NCBI RefSeq assembly: GCF_050947875.1
Contig: NC_134571.1
Span: 224,512,024 to 224,576,023 of the forward strand
Direction: 5' to 3'
Source: Dermacentor variabilis
Taxonomy: Eukaryota > Arthropoda > Arachnida > Ixodida > Ixodidae
DNA length: 64,000 nucleotides
A program made the position numbers and the translations under genes. How positions within the stretch are numbered: position 1 is the stretch's first letter; each line of letters starts with the position of its first letter. Positions 43,201 to 53,487 of the stretch are shown here, piece by piece. The notes under the pieces are model-generated. The model worked only from the letters and a program-made list of their open reading frames with translations, did no database searches and was not told where the DNA came from.

Positions 43201-45299
43201 GCGGTGAAATTCTCTATAAATTCTGAAGGTTCACCAAACAGCGTAATACGTGACAAGTAAAGCGGACAATCCAGACGGCAAGTCATTGTTCCTCTTATTT
43301 AGCTGCAAGAAGTTGGGCCCCATCATACTGTAAAACCTCAGCTAATAAAGAGAAAAGAAAAGAGGAAAACGAAGTACTGCATTTTATAAACTGTCTGTCT
43401 GTGACCAAAAGCAATACATGAACAAAGCAAGTACATGCATAACGGGGCAAATAGAGAAAAAAGAAAGAAATAGGTTGTAAGAGAAAATGCCCAACGCAAG
43501 CACTAACCTTTAATTAAGACTAAAAACAAGTATATACTACTATTCACGGAGAATTGAGAATGTCACTGTGCCCCAGAAAAATCTCGCAGAACCTCGAGAA
43601 CTAAATATCTGTCGGAGCAACACCCATGTTCGAACACTTTCTGTCCAGAGAGATGGGGAGCCATTCGCGTCGGAGCAGTTATAAACGTGTGCCTGCACAA
43701 GCTACAGCTTTAATCAAGCTGTCCCATTTTCGCAGAATAAGCAAGGGTATACCATGACAGCGATTGAATTAGAAACCATAAAATCCCCGCATATCGTTTT
43801 CTCTCACGCAGCTGTTTTGTGGTGCAGCGGACGATAGAATCATCCCAACAGTCATTATTCTTGTTTGTTAAACTGATGTCTTAATACATAACGTCGTTGA
43901 AACTGCGACAACGCTTCTACGGTATCGTAGCTGCTGGGCCCCTTCTATGATTAAAAGACGGACGCCTTCCAGTGGCCGCAGAGTGGGAGCTTTGCCTCCA
44001 CTGCACAAGTGGATTCCGAGAGCATGGCATCACGCCTCGGAGCATTCCTCGCACACCCGACGCCCCGGCTGTCGACACGGCTGGCCTCGCGCGCGAACTC
44101 TCGCAATCCAGACCCACAGCGGAGGCCACGTGGGCGTGGCCCACAGCGCCGAGCGACAGCTCCTCTCATTCGCCGCGGTTCCTCGTGCTGAACCCGCTTC
44201 GATCTTAAGGTCCCTTCTCTCATCTAGGGACCTTATTAAATCTGGGACGCTTAGGAGTTACGCCCACCACTCCGCGGGTACGGAGTCTGTGGTCACAGCG
44301 CAACATGCACCAACCACAGTCGGCTGATAACCGCGAGGCGCGCTACTGGGTTCGGTCATTGACAACTTCCGCAGAACGAGGCGGCGTGACAAGCGTGATT
44401 TCTTCTCTAACCAGCGACGTGATTATCAGTTCCTGAGGGATAGGCGACCTATGCGCTTCGACTGTCAACGTCATTCCAAAGCGCAAAGTGTGTGGGATAT
44501 TCTGAATAAAAAAAACTTCCTCGTGTTTATTAGCTTTCAAATATCGAAACTCTGTCTTCTTTCTTCGTTCTCGTCTTTGTGCGCTTTTGCAGTTTCAAGA
44601 TGAAATATGGAAAGTTTGGCCAGAGAAAGCGTCAGCTGTCCCAAAATCTTATCTACGAAAAAGAAAGGGAAAAGTAATAAAATTACTAAACACTCTAAAA
44701 ACAAGTCTATCAGTAAAGCACAACCCAAATTACAAGTATAATACCGGCACAGTATACAACCATAAGCAAAAAGATGTTGGTCTGTACACTAACAGACTGA
44801 GTGTTCCATATGTCGACTGGGGTGGATAGAAGGCACAACTTGCTGTTGCGTACTCCAGGATAGCGTACTCCACCGTTGCCGAGTTGTTGCGACGCCTGTT
44901 TATCGAAGCCCGACCGACGTTACTAATCGGTAGCGTGACGTTGTCAGCAGGCTGCAGGCATCCGGTAGACCATAGCGACCAGGCAAGGACGAGGCGATTT
45001 CTAGTGCGAAACTTGCACGGTTTATTCAAAGGTTGGTGAAAGATGATAAGAACAGAATGAAATGTTTCAAAACAACAGATTTCGGAGCCCCTTTAAATAG
45101 GCTCTCTAAAAATCGTGGGCGGGATCTTGCTCCCGTCGACGTCACGTGAGAGGCACAGAGTCTGGTTTGTGGATGATAGTGATAGTGATCTGAAGAAAGG
45201 AAGGACGCTTGATTCTGCAACCCGCGAGGGAGCACGGCGAAGCGTGGTCAGGGGAGAGGGAGTGGGAAGTGAAAGATCTGAAAGAAAGAGGGAGGATAT
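40300..45299. other. long stretch without recognisable gene
   Basis: Five kilobases with no coding family, SINE or LINE that I recognise. At 41040-41467 a GC-rich segment ends in AATAAATACATTTTGTCACC and (ATC)n, which looks like a dispersed repeat with a simple tail. A GC-rich patch at 43930-44340 has overlapping open frames on both strands that I do not trust. Confidence 0.5.
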
Positions 45300-46035
45300 G
45301 GCCTAACAGACTCCACCATGCGCGACAGGTGGCAGTCCTCAGTAAAGTTGCCAGCGTTGTAGCGGGCGCTTATAGGGTGTCTGTTACCGTGGAACTTATA
45401 AACTCCAGCAGGCATCGCAGCGCAGGGAGCTGGGGACACACCGTGAACAGCAGGTCAGTCTCTGTGGCCGCTGGAAGGCCGCGGCGTCTGTAGGTGTTGA
45501 TCACTGTGGAGTGTTCCTGCGCCAAGGATGGGCAGACAAAGAGAAGGTCTCCAGAGTCTCAGCGTCCCCGCACCTCTTGCAGGCAGGTGACGTGGCGCGG
45601 CCCCTGGCATACAGCTGGGCCGCAGTCCAGGTGCAGTTTGTGGATGGGCGTCACGTCTCCGTAGGTACCAAGCCTGCAGAAAGGAAAGAGCGTCCCGCCT
45701 CCGTAGATACCAAGCCCCAGGTCCGGGATTGTAGACGCTTATCCTTCTCTTTTGCGCAGTGCTCGTTCGCGGAAAGGGCGTCCCGCCACCGTAGATACCG
45801 AGCCGCTGCAAGAAATGGGCGTCCCGCCACTGAATGAGGAAAGGCGGCTGATCCATTGTCCCAGCTGACGGTCTCGTCGTGCCTTGATCCTTTCTTCTAG
45901 GCGACGTTGGTTCGCGAAAGTTCTCCTGTAGCGCTTGACAGTTCGAGGAAAGGGTCCCTTTAAAGTCCCACGCACACAAAAGGGGCCTGCAAACTCTGCG
46001 GGGTGTCCGCCAGACCGGCATCCACTCCAGACAAC
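45300..46035 (-). pseudogene. 3' end of an RNase H-type LINE (C-terminal domain), with internal duplication
   Basis: The minus strand reads PACKRCGDAETLE (C-x2-C module) and, after a one-base shift, LLFVCPSLAQEHSTVINTYR, RGLPAATETDLLF and ALRCLLEFISSTVTDTL with a stop. This is the characteristic end of arthropod RNase H LINEs. Upstream (to about 46035) a unit containing CTTGGTATCTACGGAGGCGG is present three times with variation, so the reading frame there is scrambled. No polymerase domain is present. Confidence 0.6.
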
Positions 46036-46617
46036 CATGGCGAATTAGGAAGTCACACTTCGTTTCGACGATGCATGGTGGGCGAGAATGCTTTTTGCAC
46101 GCTGTGCTAGACGCCAGCCGTAACAGTGCCTGCGCGCCTCATCAATAAAATGCGTGCACCACGCAGCTGCAAATGGTCGACGTGTTCTCCGCGAGTGCGA
46201 CGATGCGTCCGTCATATTGTCACCCTGTTCCTATTTCTTTTCTGCATTCCTCAAGAGAAGCGGATTCGAAAAGCAATGGCAGTGGGGGAATACTATTGTT
46301 GCACTTGGTCGCGACGTTTCGTGGTTGCCTTCTCGTCGGAGTTGTCAACGGAACAAAGCCGAAGCCTCACCACCAGGGCTTCCAGAATTGCTTTTCGTGC
46401 CCGGCCGCGAAGCACAATTCGCCTTCTTTTCCCGATGGCTCAGCGAGGCGAGTGCGAACTCCAGTTCCCCACTAGCATATCACATGCACGCACATCAGAT
46501 ACGCTTCAAAAACAGGCTTAGGCTGGCGTTCCCTCTTTTTTATATATCATTATTTAGTCTCATGGCATGAATGGTTAGAGGAAAATTAAGAAAAGTTGAA
46601 AAATATAGAAAAATATG
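46036..46617. other. no recognisable gene
   Basis: Unassigned; open frames on both strands are short and overlapping. Confidence 0.45.
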
Positions 46618-46682
46618 GATCATCATCAACAACAGCAGCATATTGTATGTCCACTGCAGGGCGAAGGCCTCTCCCTGCGCGC
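46618..46682 (-). mobile_element. short 3' terminal fragment of an RTE-like LINE
   Basis: On the plus strand, CATCATCAACAACAGCAGC is followed by ATGTCCACTGCAGGGCGAAG and GCCTCTCCCTGC. On the minus strand this is the end of an RTE-like LINE; the element at 59660-60040 ends similarly (CCAATGCAGGGCAAAGGC). Confidence 0.5.
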
Positions 46683-46929
46683 CACTTGATTAAAACTAGC
46701 GCCTGCGAATTTGTTCATTTCGTCTCCCCCCTCCCCTCCACGTGAGTCTGCCCACAGAGCTGAGCGAGGAGTTGTCCACCGCGTAGCTATCGGCTGGCGC
46801 GGAGCTGAGGTTCCGGACAATACAGATCCCCTGCCTCGTACAACGAACTCAAAAATTATTTTATCTGGGGAGGCGTTAGTATCCGCCGCCACACGGTAAA
46901 CTGAACAAGCCTCAGGCATTGACACTGAG

Positions 46930-47265
46930 ATTCTTGCAAGTCGGGGAATACCCTAGCCCCGCCCTCTCACACCGGATCTATCCCGAAATTCAAATGTCAA
47001 ACACTTGCACTCTTTGCTCAGACTTTGCCAACTTAGATCAGGGGCTCTGGCGGTGACCCTCCTTAAGAGGCTACGAAGATGTTACACCGTGCAAGTGGGA
47101 GGCTGCCCTACGCGCTCCCGATTTTTAATCCCAACTATGGGCAGTCCAACGGGCCCGTGACGTGGCGGTGAGGCTAGGTCTTTCTGTCCGGACGTGGGAG
47201 CAGCTCACTACGTGCTAGTGCACGTCTCGATGGACCTTATTAAAGTTTTTCCATCCATCCATCTC
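46930..47265 (+). pseudogene. 3' end of an I-like LINE
   Basis: The reading includes TCTLCSDFANLDQGLW (C-x2-C module) and, in a shifted frame, KWEAALRAPDF, a stop, then SQLWAVQRARDVAVRLGLSV and RTWEQLTTC before a stop. This parallels the AVQRARDRAGRLDLSVPSW end of the nested LINE at 24.8 kb. It is followed by GGACCTTATTAAAG and a (CCAT)n tail at 47250-47262. Only the last about 100 codons remain. Confidence 0.7.
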
Positions 47266-47280
47266 CAGCCCCTCCCCACC

Positions 47281-49333
47281 CCCCAGTTTTCTGCCATGCT
47301 CAACGGCGCTTCCCTTCTCTTGGCACACATTCTGTAACCCTAATGGTCCACCGGCTATCTAACATACGCATTACATGACCTGCGCAGTTACATTTCTTTC
47401 TCCTAATGTCAATTAGAATATCGGCTATCCCTGCTTGTTCTCTGATCCACACTGTTCTCTTCCTGTCTCTTAACGTTACGCCTAACGTTCTTCCTTCCAT
47501 TGCTCTTTGCGCGGTCCTTAATTTGTTTTCGAGCTTCGTTGTCAGTCTCCAAGTTTCTGTCCCATATGTCAGCATCAGTAGAATGCATTGATTGTATTCA
47601 TCTCTTTATAATGATAATGGTAAGTTTGCACTATGTATCTGATAATGTCTGCCGAAGGCGCTCCAACCCATTTTTATTCTGTAAATTTACTTCTGATGAT
47701 CAAGGTCTCCTGTGTGTAATTGACCTAGGTAAACGTACTCCTTCACAGACTGTAAAGGCTGACTGGCGATCCTGAACTCCTGTTCCCTTGCCCAGCTATT
47801 GATCATTATCTTCGTCTTCTGCGTATTAATATTGAACCCTACTCTTATAATCTCTCTGTCAAGGTCTTCAATCATTTGTTGTAGCTCGTCCCCAGTGTTG
47901 CTGAACAGGACAATGTCATCTGCAAATGTAAGGTTGCCGAGATATTCGTCGTTGATCCTTACTTCTAAGCCTTCCCCGTTTAATAGCTTGAATAGTTCTA
48001 CCAAGCATGAGGTGAATAGCATTGGAGAGATTGTGTCTCCTTGTCTGACCCCTAACTTTATAGATATCTTCCTACTTTTCTTGTGGAGAATTAAGATAGC
48101 TGTGGAATCTCCGTGGATACTTTCCAAGATATTTACGTAAGCGTCCTGTACTCCTTGATGACGTAATGCCCCTATGACTGCTGGCATCTCTACTGAATCA
48201 AATGCCTTTTCGTAATCTATGAAAGCCATATAGAGAAGCTGATCGTACTCTGAGGATTTTTTGGTTACCTGATTGATGACATGGATGTGATCCATAGAAG
48301 ATAATCCCTTCCTGAAACCTGCCTGTTCCCTTGGTTGACTAAAGTCGACTTTTGCTGTTATTCTATTGGAGATTATCTTGTCGAATATTATATATAATAT
48401 TGGAAGTAAGCTAATGAGCTTATTATTTTTCAATTCCTTAACGCCTCCCGTTTCGTGGATTAGTATAATGTTGGCATTTTTCCAGTTCTCTGGGACTCTT
48501 GAAGTCGATAGGCAATTTGTACAAAGGGCCGCTAGTTTTTCAAGCAGTACGTCACTACCATATTTGATTAAATCAACAGGTAGTCTATCTGCTGCCGCTT
48601 TTCCATATTTTATGTCTTGCAAGGCCCTCCTAACTTCATCGCTAGTTATAGAAGGAGCCTCTCTAACCTGTTCATTACTACTATGAATGGAGGTGTCGTG
48701 GCTGCTTTGGGTACTGTACAGGTCAGCCTAAACTTCTTCCGCTGCTTTTACTACATCTTCGAGATTGCTGATGATATTACCCTGTCTATCTTTCAGTGCA
48801 TACATTTTGGTTTGTCCGATGCCTAGTTTCTTTCTCATTGTTTTCAGGGCGCTTCTATCTTTTACTCCTTCCTCAGTCTTTCTCACGTTAAAATTTCGCA
48901 TATCCCTTATTTTCGCCTTGTTGATCAGTTTCGACAGTTCCGCGAATTCTGTCTTCTGATCTCTCGAGTTGGCCACTTTCATTCTTTATCGCTTCTTTAT
49001 TAGGTCCTTTATTATTTGGGAGAGCTTACCTACTGGTTGCCTTGGAGCCTTACCTCCCACTTCAATTGCTGCTTCTGAAGCCAGCCTAGTTATGGTTTCA
49101 TTCATTACTTCTATGGCATCTTCATGTTTCGGTTCTAAGGCTGCAAATTTGTTTGAAAGTGCCAACCTAAATCGGTCTGCTTTTACCCTTACTGCGTCTA
49201 GGTTGGCCTATTTCTTCGTGATCAATTTTACCCTTTCTTTCTTCAAATTAAGGTGAATCCTAGCCCTCACTAACCTATGATGACTGCACTTTACCCTATC
49301 TAACACTTCTACGTCCTGCACTACGCTGGGATC
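47281..49333 (-). mobile_element. RTE-like LINE, 5'-truncated
   Basis: A minus-strand ORF2 from the last part of the endonuclease (near 49333) to the conserved 3' end. It is not closely related to the other LINEs here. It is 5'-truncated, so most of the endonuclease is missing. Confidence 0.85.
47300..49333 (-). pseudogene. RTE-like ORF2: endonuclease end, reverse transcriptase, C-terminus
   Basis: One frame runs about 2.0 kb with five stops and no frameshift: TAG 49210-49208, TAA 48988-48986, TAG 48730-48728, TAA 47689-47687 and TAA 47608-47606. It begins with VKCSHHRLVRARIHLNLKK (endonuclease end). Reverse transcriptase motifs are KAAADRLPVDLIKYG, SQPREQAGFRKGLSSMDHIH, AFIDYEKAFDSVEMPA, LGVRQGDTISPMLFTSC and LTFADDIVLFSNTGD (FADD at 47915-47926). 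The end reads MGWSAFGRH, LTYGTETWRLTTKLENKL, RTLGVTLRDRKRTVWIREQ and AGHVMRMLDSRWTIRV. These are signature RTE features. The stops rule out function. Confidence 0.88.
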
Positions 49334-49404
49334 CGGAGAAATACAGATAAGCGAAATAAAACAATGAACATAAGGCGATTTCAGTGGCAGTTAGGCAAAG
49401 CAGT

Positions 49405-49660
49405 GACACCCGCCAAGGTAGCTTGGCTAATGTGGCGTGACGGTGCTGCTAGACTTGAGGTCGCACTTTCCATTCCGGCCATATTACGAAGGCGCGACGT
49501 GCAAAAAAAAAAAGAAAAGAAAAAACACTCGTGTATTTGAATCAGGTGCACGTTAGAGAAACCCAGCTCGTCAAAACTAATCCTGAGTCTCCCACTTGGA
49601 TGTCCCTCATAATCAGATCATCGTTTCGACAAGTAAAACACCTGATTTTTTTAAAGACCA
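49405..49660 (+). mobile_element. Ruka-like SINE, strongly diverged
   Basis: Plus-strand head (AGCTTGGCTAATGTGGCG...GCTGCTAGACTTGAGGTCGC). An A-rich replacement (49501-49525) stands where the GATGGGGGCG block should be. It is followed by GTGCACGTTAGAGAAACCC, CTCATAATCAGATCATCG and a T-rich end. The oldest-looking copy in the window. Confidence 0.75.
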
Positions 49661-50039
49661 TCTTGTTGGTTCCTGGAGCGGTGGAAGAGTAAAAGTAGTT
49701 TCATTGAACGCTATAATTTGAGGAAGAAGAAAGAATAAAGACCATATCCTGTGGCTGCTTATCCCTTAAGCCTACAGATTCTAGTAAACGTCGTCGTCAG
49801 CACCATCGAGTGCAGTGCAAACGAGAATGCAAAACGTAGCGCTCTGTACATATTTCCAGCCTTGCGTTATTTCGCTGCACAAAGCAAGAATATTCCCTGA
49901 AACCTAGTTTCTATGTAATGCTGTAATGCGTCATGCTCGAATTGCACTTTTCTAATTATTCTTCTGGGCAAAGTGTAAGAGAGGTGATTGGGTGTAAGCA
50001 CAAGTCATGACCTGAAAACGTATATGTTTATATTGCGCT

Positions 50040-50649
50040 CAGTTTTACAAACACAATATTAAGGAAGGACAGGACGTGGACGGACCCAGCGCAAACTACC
50101 AACTGTTTGATACTGTTAAAGAACGCGCTTATATACAAGGAGATATGGTGCGGGGGGGAGGGGGGTACGTATAAAAATATGTGACAAGGTGACGACAAGT
50201 GATCATAGCTTGAGTCAGGCATACATCGTTCACATGAACCCGTTCGCCCTGGGAAACTCGACCTCAGCTTTGATAAGCGCGATGGACGGAGTGCTTACGC
50301 ACATCTCGTTTTCTTTAGCTATCGCGAGCGCCTCCCATATTTCTCGCTCCGTTTTTGTTTTTGATGTTCCTATGACTGTGGTGCTTTCTAGTAGCGGGGA
50401 GCATTTGCATTGTTTGCAATGTGCGGCCAAGTTGCTAGGTGCTGTCAGAAGCTGGCACGTGTATTTGTGCACCCGTAACCTATCATTTAGACAACGTGCA
50501 GTTTGCCCAATGTATACTTTCCCGCAAGCTAGTGGGATTTGGTAAACAACTGAAGTAGCGCATTGCACGTACTTTTTCACGTGCTTAGTCTGACAGACCG
50601 TAGCACTAGGGTTGACCTCTGTGGGTCCTGCGTTCACCCTCTTGCACAT
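50040..50649 (-). mobile_element. Penelope-like element, 3' part
   Basis: The GIY-YIG endonuclease coding end (50649-50230) is followed by a 3' region containing ACAGTTGGTAGTTTGCGCTG and GTCCACGTCCTGTCCTTCC (minus strand). Related wording recurs at 61990-62100. The reverse transcriptase is not recognisable upstream, so the element is 5'-truncated or too decayed. Confidence 0.75.
50230..50649 (-). pseudogene. GIY-YIG endonuclease domain of a Penelope-like element
   Basis: This domain nicks DNA to prime Penelope-like reverse transcription. Minus-strand motifs are SVVYQIPLACGKVYIGQTAR (the Y...YIG core with the following R), LRVHKYTC, the HCKQCKCSP cysteine/histidine patch typical of Penelope-like proteins, and TKTEREIWEALAIAKENE, which holds the catalytic glutamate. 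It ends with CVSTPSIALIKAEVEF and a stop at 50230. The domain itself is open for about 140 codons, although no polymerase remains upstream. A stop and frame changes lie before it (about 50650-51000). Confidence 0.82.
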
Positions 50650-51516
50650 ACAGGCGCCTCTACGGTCCTTTCAAACATTAGACAGGACGTTGTCAGCACG
50701 TACCCACAAGGACATAGAGTCGCAATGCACGTACTGAGAAACACAAACTTAAGCCACGGTCACTCAGCACGAAAACACAATCAGAAACCTGAGCCGACAC
50801 CTCCAATCAATGAGCAGGTTCGAGGTATACCTAAGCCTTTTTTCCAAACTTGAAAACGCTACTCTTGCATTCATCGTTGTCAGCAAAGTGATCACAGCTA
50901 ACGTACTTGAAGCTAAGATACGGTGAGCTTCAGGCACGCCTACAACACTTTCTGGAAGGAAATATGTGAAACAAATTGACGAAAATCTGTCACGGAACGC
51001 CACTTCACCGACGTAAAGAAACCGTCAACCATGAGCACTGCCGACTCCGCCGAACGTGGCCGGTTGCTGGCGCGGCGCACAGCCTCGTGGGAAGCGCCGC
51101 GCGGCCAACCTGTTTCGGCGGAGGGTAGTTTTTCAACACTGCCCGTGGAAGTTTTCACAGGAGAAGAAGATTTTCAAGCTGAGTAAAATCGCCTCATGTC
51201 GCCTTAATCCTCCCGCAGCTAGCCAACGGAGTGAAACTCGGGAATGCCGCTGTACTGATCCCATATATCGGAGTAAATATTCGACGATGGAGAGGTTTTA
51301 GGGCACATCACCTGTTAAAAACTCCCAGGTCGGTTAATTTCGTTTACAGTGTGCACCAGAAAGCACAGAGTTTTGAACAAGTACTGGCTGCATGTGTGGG
51401 CGCCGCCAATGAACGAAATGCCTGCAGTTGCAGCTGCACTCCGTGTCATGGCGCGCAGCACCTTCGTCTCTCTAGTCCGCGGTTAAGTGCACCGCGCGCT
51501 TAGTGGAATTTTTATG

Positions 51517-51517
<1 letters not shown>
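50650..51517. other. no confident gene
   Basis: This may contain decayed upstream sequence of the Penelope-like element (minus strand), but I cannot recognise reverse transcriptase motifs. The rest is unassigned. Confidence 0.45.

Positions 51518-51583
<66 letters not shown>
51518..51583. repeat. (TA)n microsatellite
   Basis: About 33 uninterrupted TA units on the left border of the tRNA-like repeat block. Confidence 0.97.
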
Positions 51584-51584
<1 letters not shown>

Positions 51585-52148
51585 TCATATCATAAGAAGC
51601 CAACAAACACTGACACCAAGGACAACATAGGCGAAATTACTTGTGCTCAATAAATGAAATAAAGAAACGATAAATTAATGGAAATTAAAGTTGATGAAGA
51701 AACAACTTGCCGCGGGTGGGAACCGAACCCACAACCTTCGCATTTCGCGTGCGATGCTCTACCAATTGAGCTACAGCGGCGCCGTTTCCCCATCCACTTT
51801 CTTGGGCATTTATGTGTCGTAGCAGAACCCTGGGAGTGTTAGCCAGTGCCACGACACACACAGACCTTGGCGGCGGACGTGGAACGTCCTTTATGCCGCA
51901 GGCGTCACGAGAACGTGAACTTTTTGGGTGAGGGCAACCGGTCAATAAACCCACACACGCCACCTGAATGCATCAATGTTGCCGGATTCGAGACCCTGGT
52001 TATGTAATAAACGAGAAGAATGGGGGTTAACCGAGGGGTCAGATTTTTATTACTCGTATCATAAGAAGCCAACAAACACTGACACCAAAGAGAACAGGGG
52101 AAATTACTTGTGCTCAATAAATGAAATAAAGAAACGATAAATTAATGG
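51584..52148 (-). repeat. tRNA-containing repeat, about 468-bp unit, partly tandem
   Basis: The segment from ATAAGAAGCC to ATTAATGG occurs at 51592-51680 and again at 52061-52147 in the same direction, giving a unit of about 468 bp. The unit contains a tRNA-like sequence (51709-51780) and a spacer with GTCAATAAACCCACACACGC. On the minus strand the order is tRNA head, then a tail with TTTCCATTAATTTATCG. Confidence 0.8.
51709..51780 (-). tRNA. tRNA-like sequence, SINE head rather than a functional tRNA
   Basis: A 72-base cloverleaf can be drawn on the minus strand. The acceptor stem GCCGCTG/CCGCGGC has one mismatch, the D stem GCTC/GAGC is perfect, the anticodon stem TCGCA/TGCGA has loop CGCGAAA, and the T stem GTGGG/CCCAC is perfect with loop TTCGGTT. 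The anticodon would be CGA (serine), but the base before it is G instead of the invariant U, serine tRNAs normally have a long variable arm that is absent, and the T loop has G for A. It lies inside a dispersed repeat. Hence it is a SINE promoter head, probably with working A and B boxes. Confidence 0.6.
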
Positions 52149-52167
52149 CAATTATGGAAATTATTAT

Positions 52168-52366
52168 AAATGCGAAGCTTGTGGGTTTGGTTCCCACCTG
52201 CGGCAAGCTGTTTTTTCATCCACTTTGATTTCCATTAATTTATCGTTTCTTTATTTAATTTATTCAGCACAAGTAGTTTCCCCTATGTTGTCTTTGGTGT
52301 CAGTGTTTCTTGGCTTCTTATATGAGTAATAAAAATCGGGCCCCTCGGTTAACTGCCTTTCTTCTC

Positions 52367-52371
<5 letters not shown>
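52168..52371 (+). repeat. inverted partial copy of the tRNA-containing repeat
   Basis: In the opposite orientation to 52012-52148. It starts inside the tRNA-like part (AAATGCGAAGCTTGTGGG) and runs through CCATTAATTTATCGTTTC to CTTCTCGTTTA. Together with the left copy it forms a large inverted repeat of about 140-bp arms around an 83-bp centre. Confidence 0.85.

Positions 52372-52434
<63 letters not shown>
52370..52434. repeat. (TA)n microsatellite
   Basis: About 32 TA units on the right border of the tRNA-like repeat block. Confidence 0.97.
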
Positions 52435-52436
<2 letters not shown>

Positions 52437-53299
52437 TGTGCTGTCTGGTTAACTGTAAACACACTTTCATGCTAGTACAGCGACAAGGTAGGCTTGCAGC
52501 TTCTACCACACAAGCCCATTTACTGTTTAATATGGGTTATTTCTTACTCGCCGAATTTTCCTCGCCTTAGACGACATGTTATCTATTCCACGATTTGTAT
52601 TTATTTCCCCTTGTTGAGGAGGATGTGCGGAATACTCATGTTTGTGCGTCTCATGCGAATTCCGTTCTTGGGGCTGTGTCTGTGCGCGTGTGTTATGTTC
52701 TATTGGCATCAGCGTAGGAGAGGAAGAAGTCCCAGCCGAATACACGCATGCGCTAACACCCAAGAAGAAGCTAGCCTTCGCCCCATCGCTTTGGCAGCAC
52801 TTGCTGTGTTCGATGAAGAAGTATGATGCCGTGGCACAACACAGAATGTTTTGAAGAGGCGCAAACATGCCGAGACTAGCCAAATAGTAAACTGCTTTGC
52901 CTAAGCTGAGGCAACAAACTGGCGAGTAGGCTGCTCATAAAGCCGGGCATTGGGCGAGCACAAATCGATCAGCGGAAGCCGCCTGTTCCGTGCTGTGCTC
53001 AGCCGAACTGTGGCTGGACTGTGCCTGTAGCCGCTGTCCCTCGAAGCTCGAAATCATGTTGTTACAGGAACATTGGACAAATTGGAATAGAGAGTTCTAG
53101 AATCAAATGCGAATAGAATGGCCAAGACTATCCAATTCGTGTTCTATATTTCATATATTCGCCTACAGCTACGTTCTGTCTTATAATGCATTTTTAACTA
53201 TAATTGTGATTTGTATTATATGAAAAAGCACGGTCGTTACCATCATAGCGAAGCTAAACATATTTGCTTAATTGCTGTTCCGACATGACTTCACCAAAG
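52435..53299. other. no recognisable gene
   Basis: Unassigned DNA; open frames are short. Confidence 0.5.
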
Positions 53300-53487
53300 G
53301 CTCACTCACACCAGGCCGACCAGGCACCGGTCTGCCGACTGTCGGCGTTTCGTGCCTTCGTGTCGGCCGTCCCAATGTACCGACGCCGACAATCTGGCGG
53401 CGGTCGGCGGAGAGCTTGGCGTCGGTACAGTGGCAGAGGCGCCGACAGTCGGCAGACCGTTGTCGGGTGGGCCTAGCGCGAGTGAGC
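53300..53487. mobile_element. foldback (MITE-like) element, 188 bp
   Basis: Terminal inverted repeats start GCTCACTC (53300) and end GAGTGAGC (53487), with a strong shared inner block CGGTCTGCCGACTGTCGGCG and its complement. Internally GTACCGACGCC and GGCGTCGGTAC also pair, so the whole element is an imperfect palindrome. It has no coding capacity. I see no clear target duplication, so the superfamily is unassigned. Confidence 0.75.

Noticed and set aside
43917..44327. Overlapping GC-rich open frames on both strands
   Set aside because: No motif, start context or splice structure supports a gene. The frames shadow each other.
45455..46021. 188-codon minus-strand open frame
   Set aside because: It runs through a triplicated DNA unit out of the true LINE frame. 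The conserved LINE end is read in other frames.
51518..52434. CRISPR-like array
   Set aside because: The repeats are long, few, partly inverted and contain a tRNA-like sequence. There are no short regular repeats with unique spacers, and the genome is animal.
52310..52570. Open frame with a long tyrosine-isoleucine run
   Set aside because: It is a translation of the (TA)n microsatellite.
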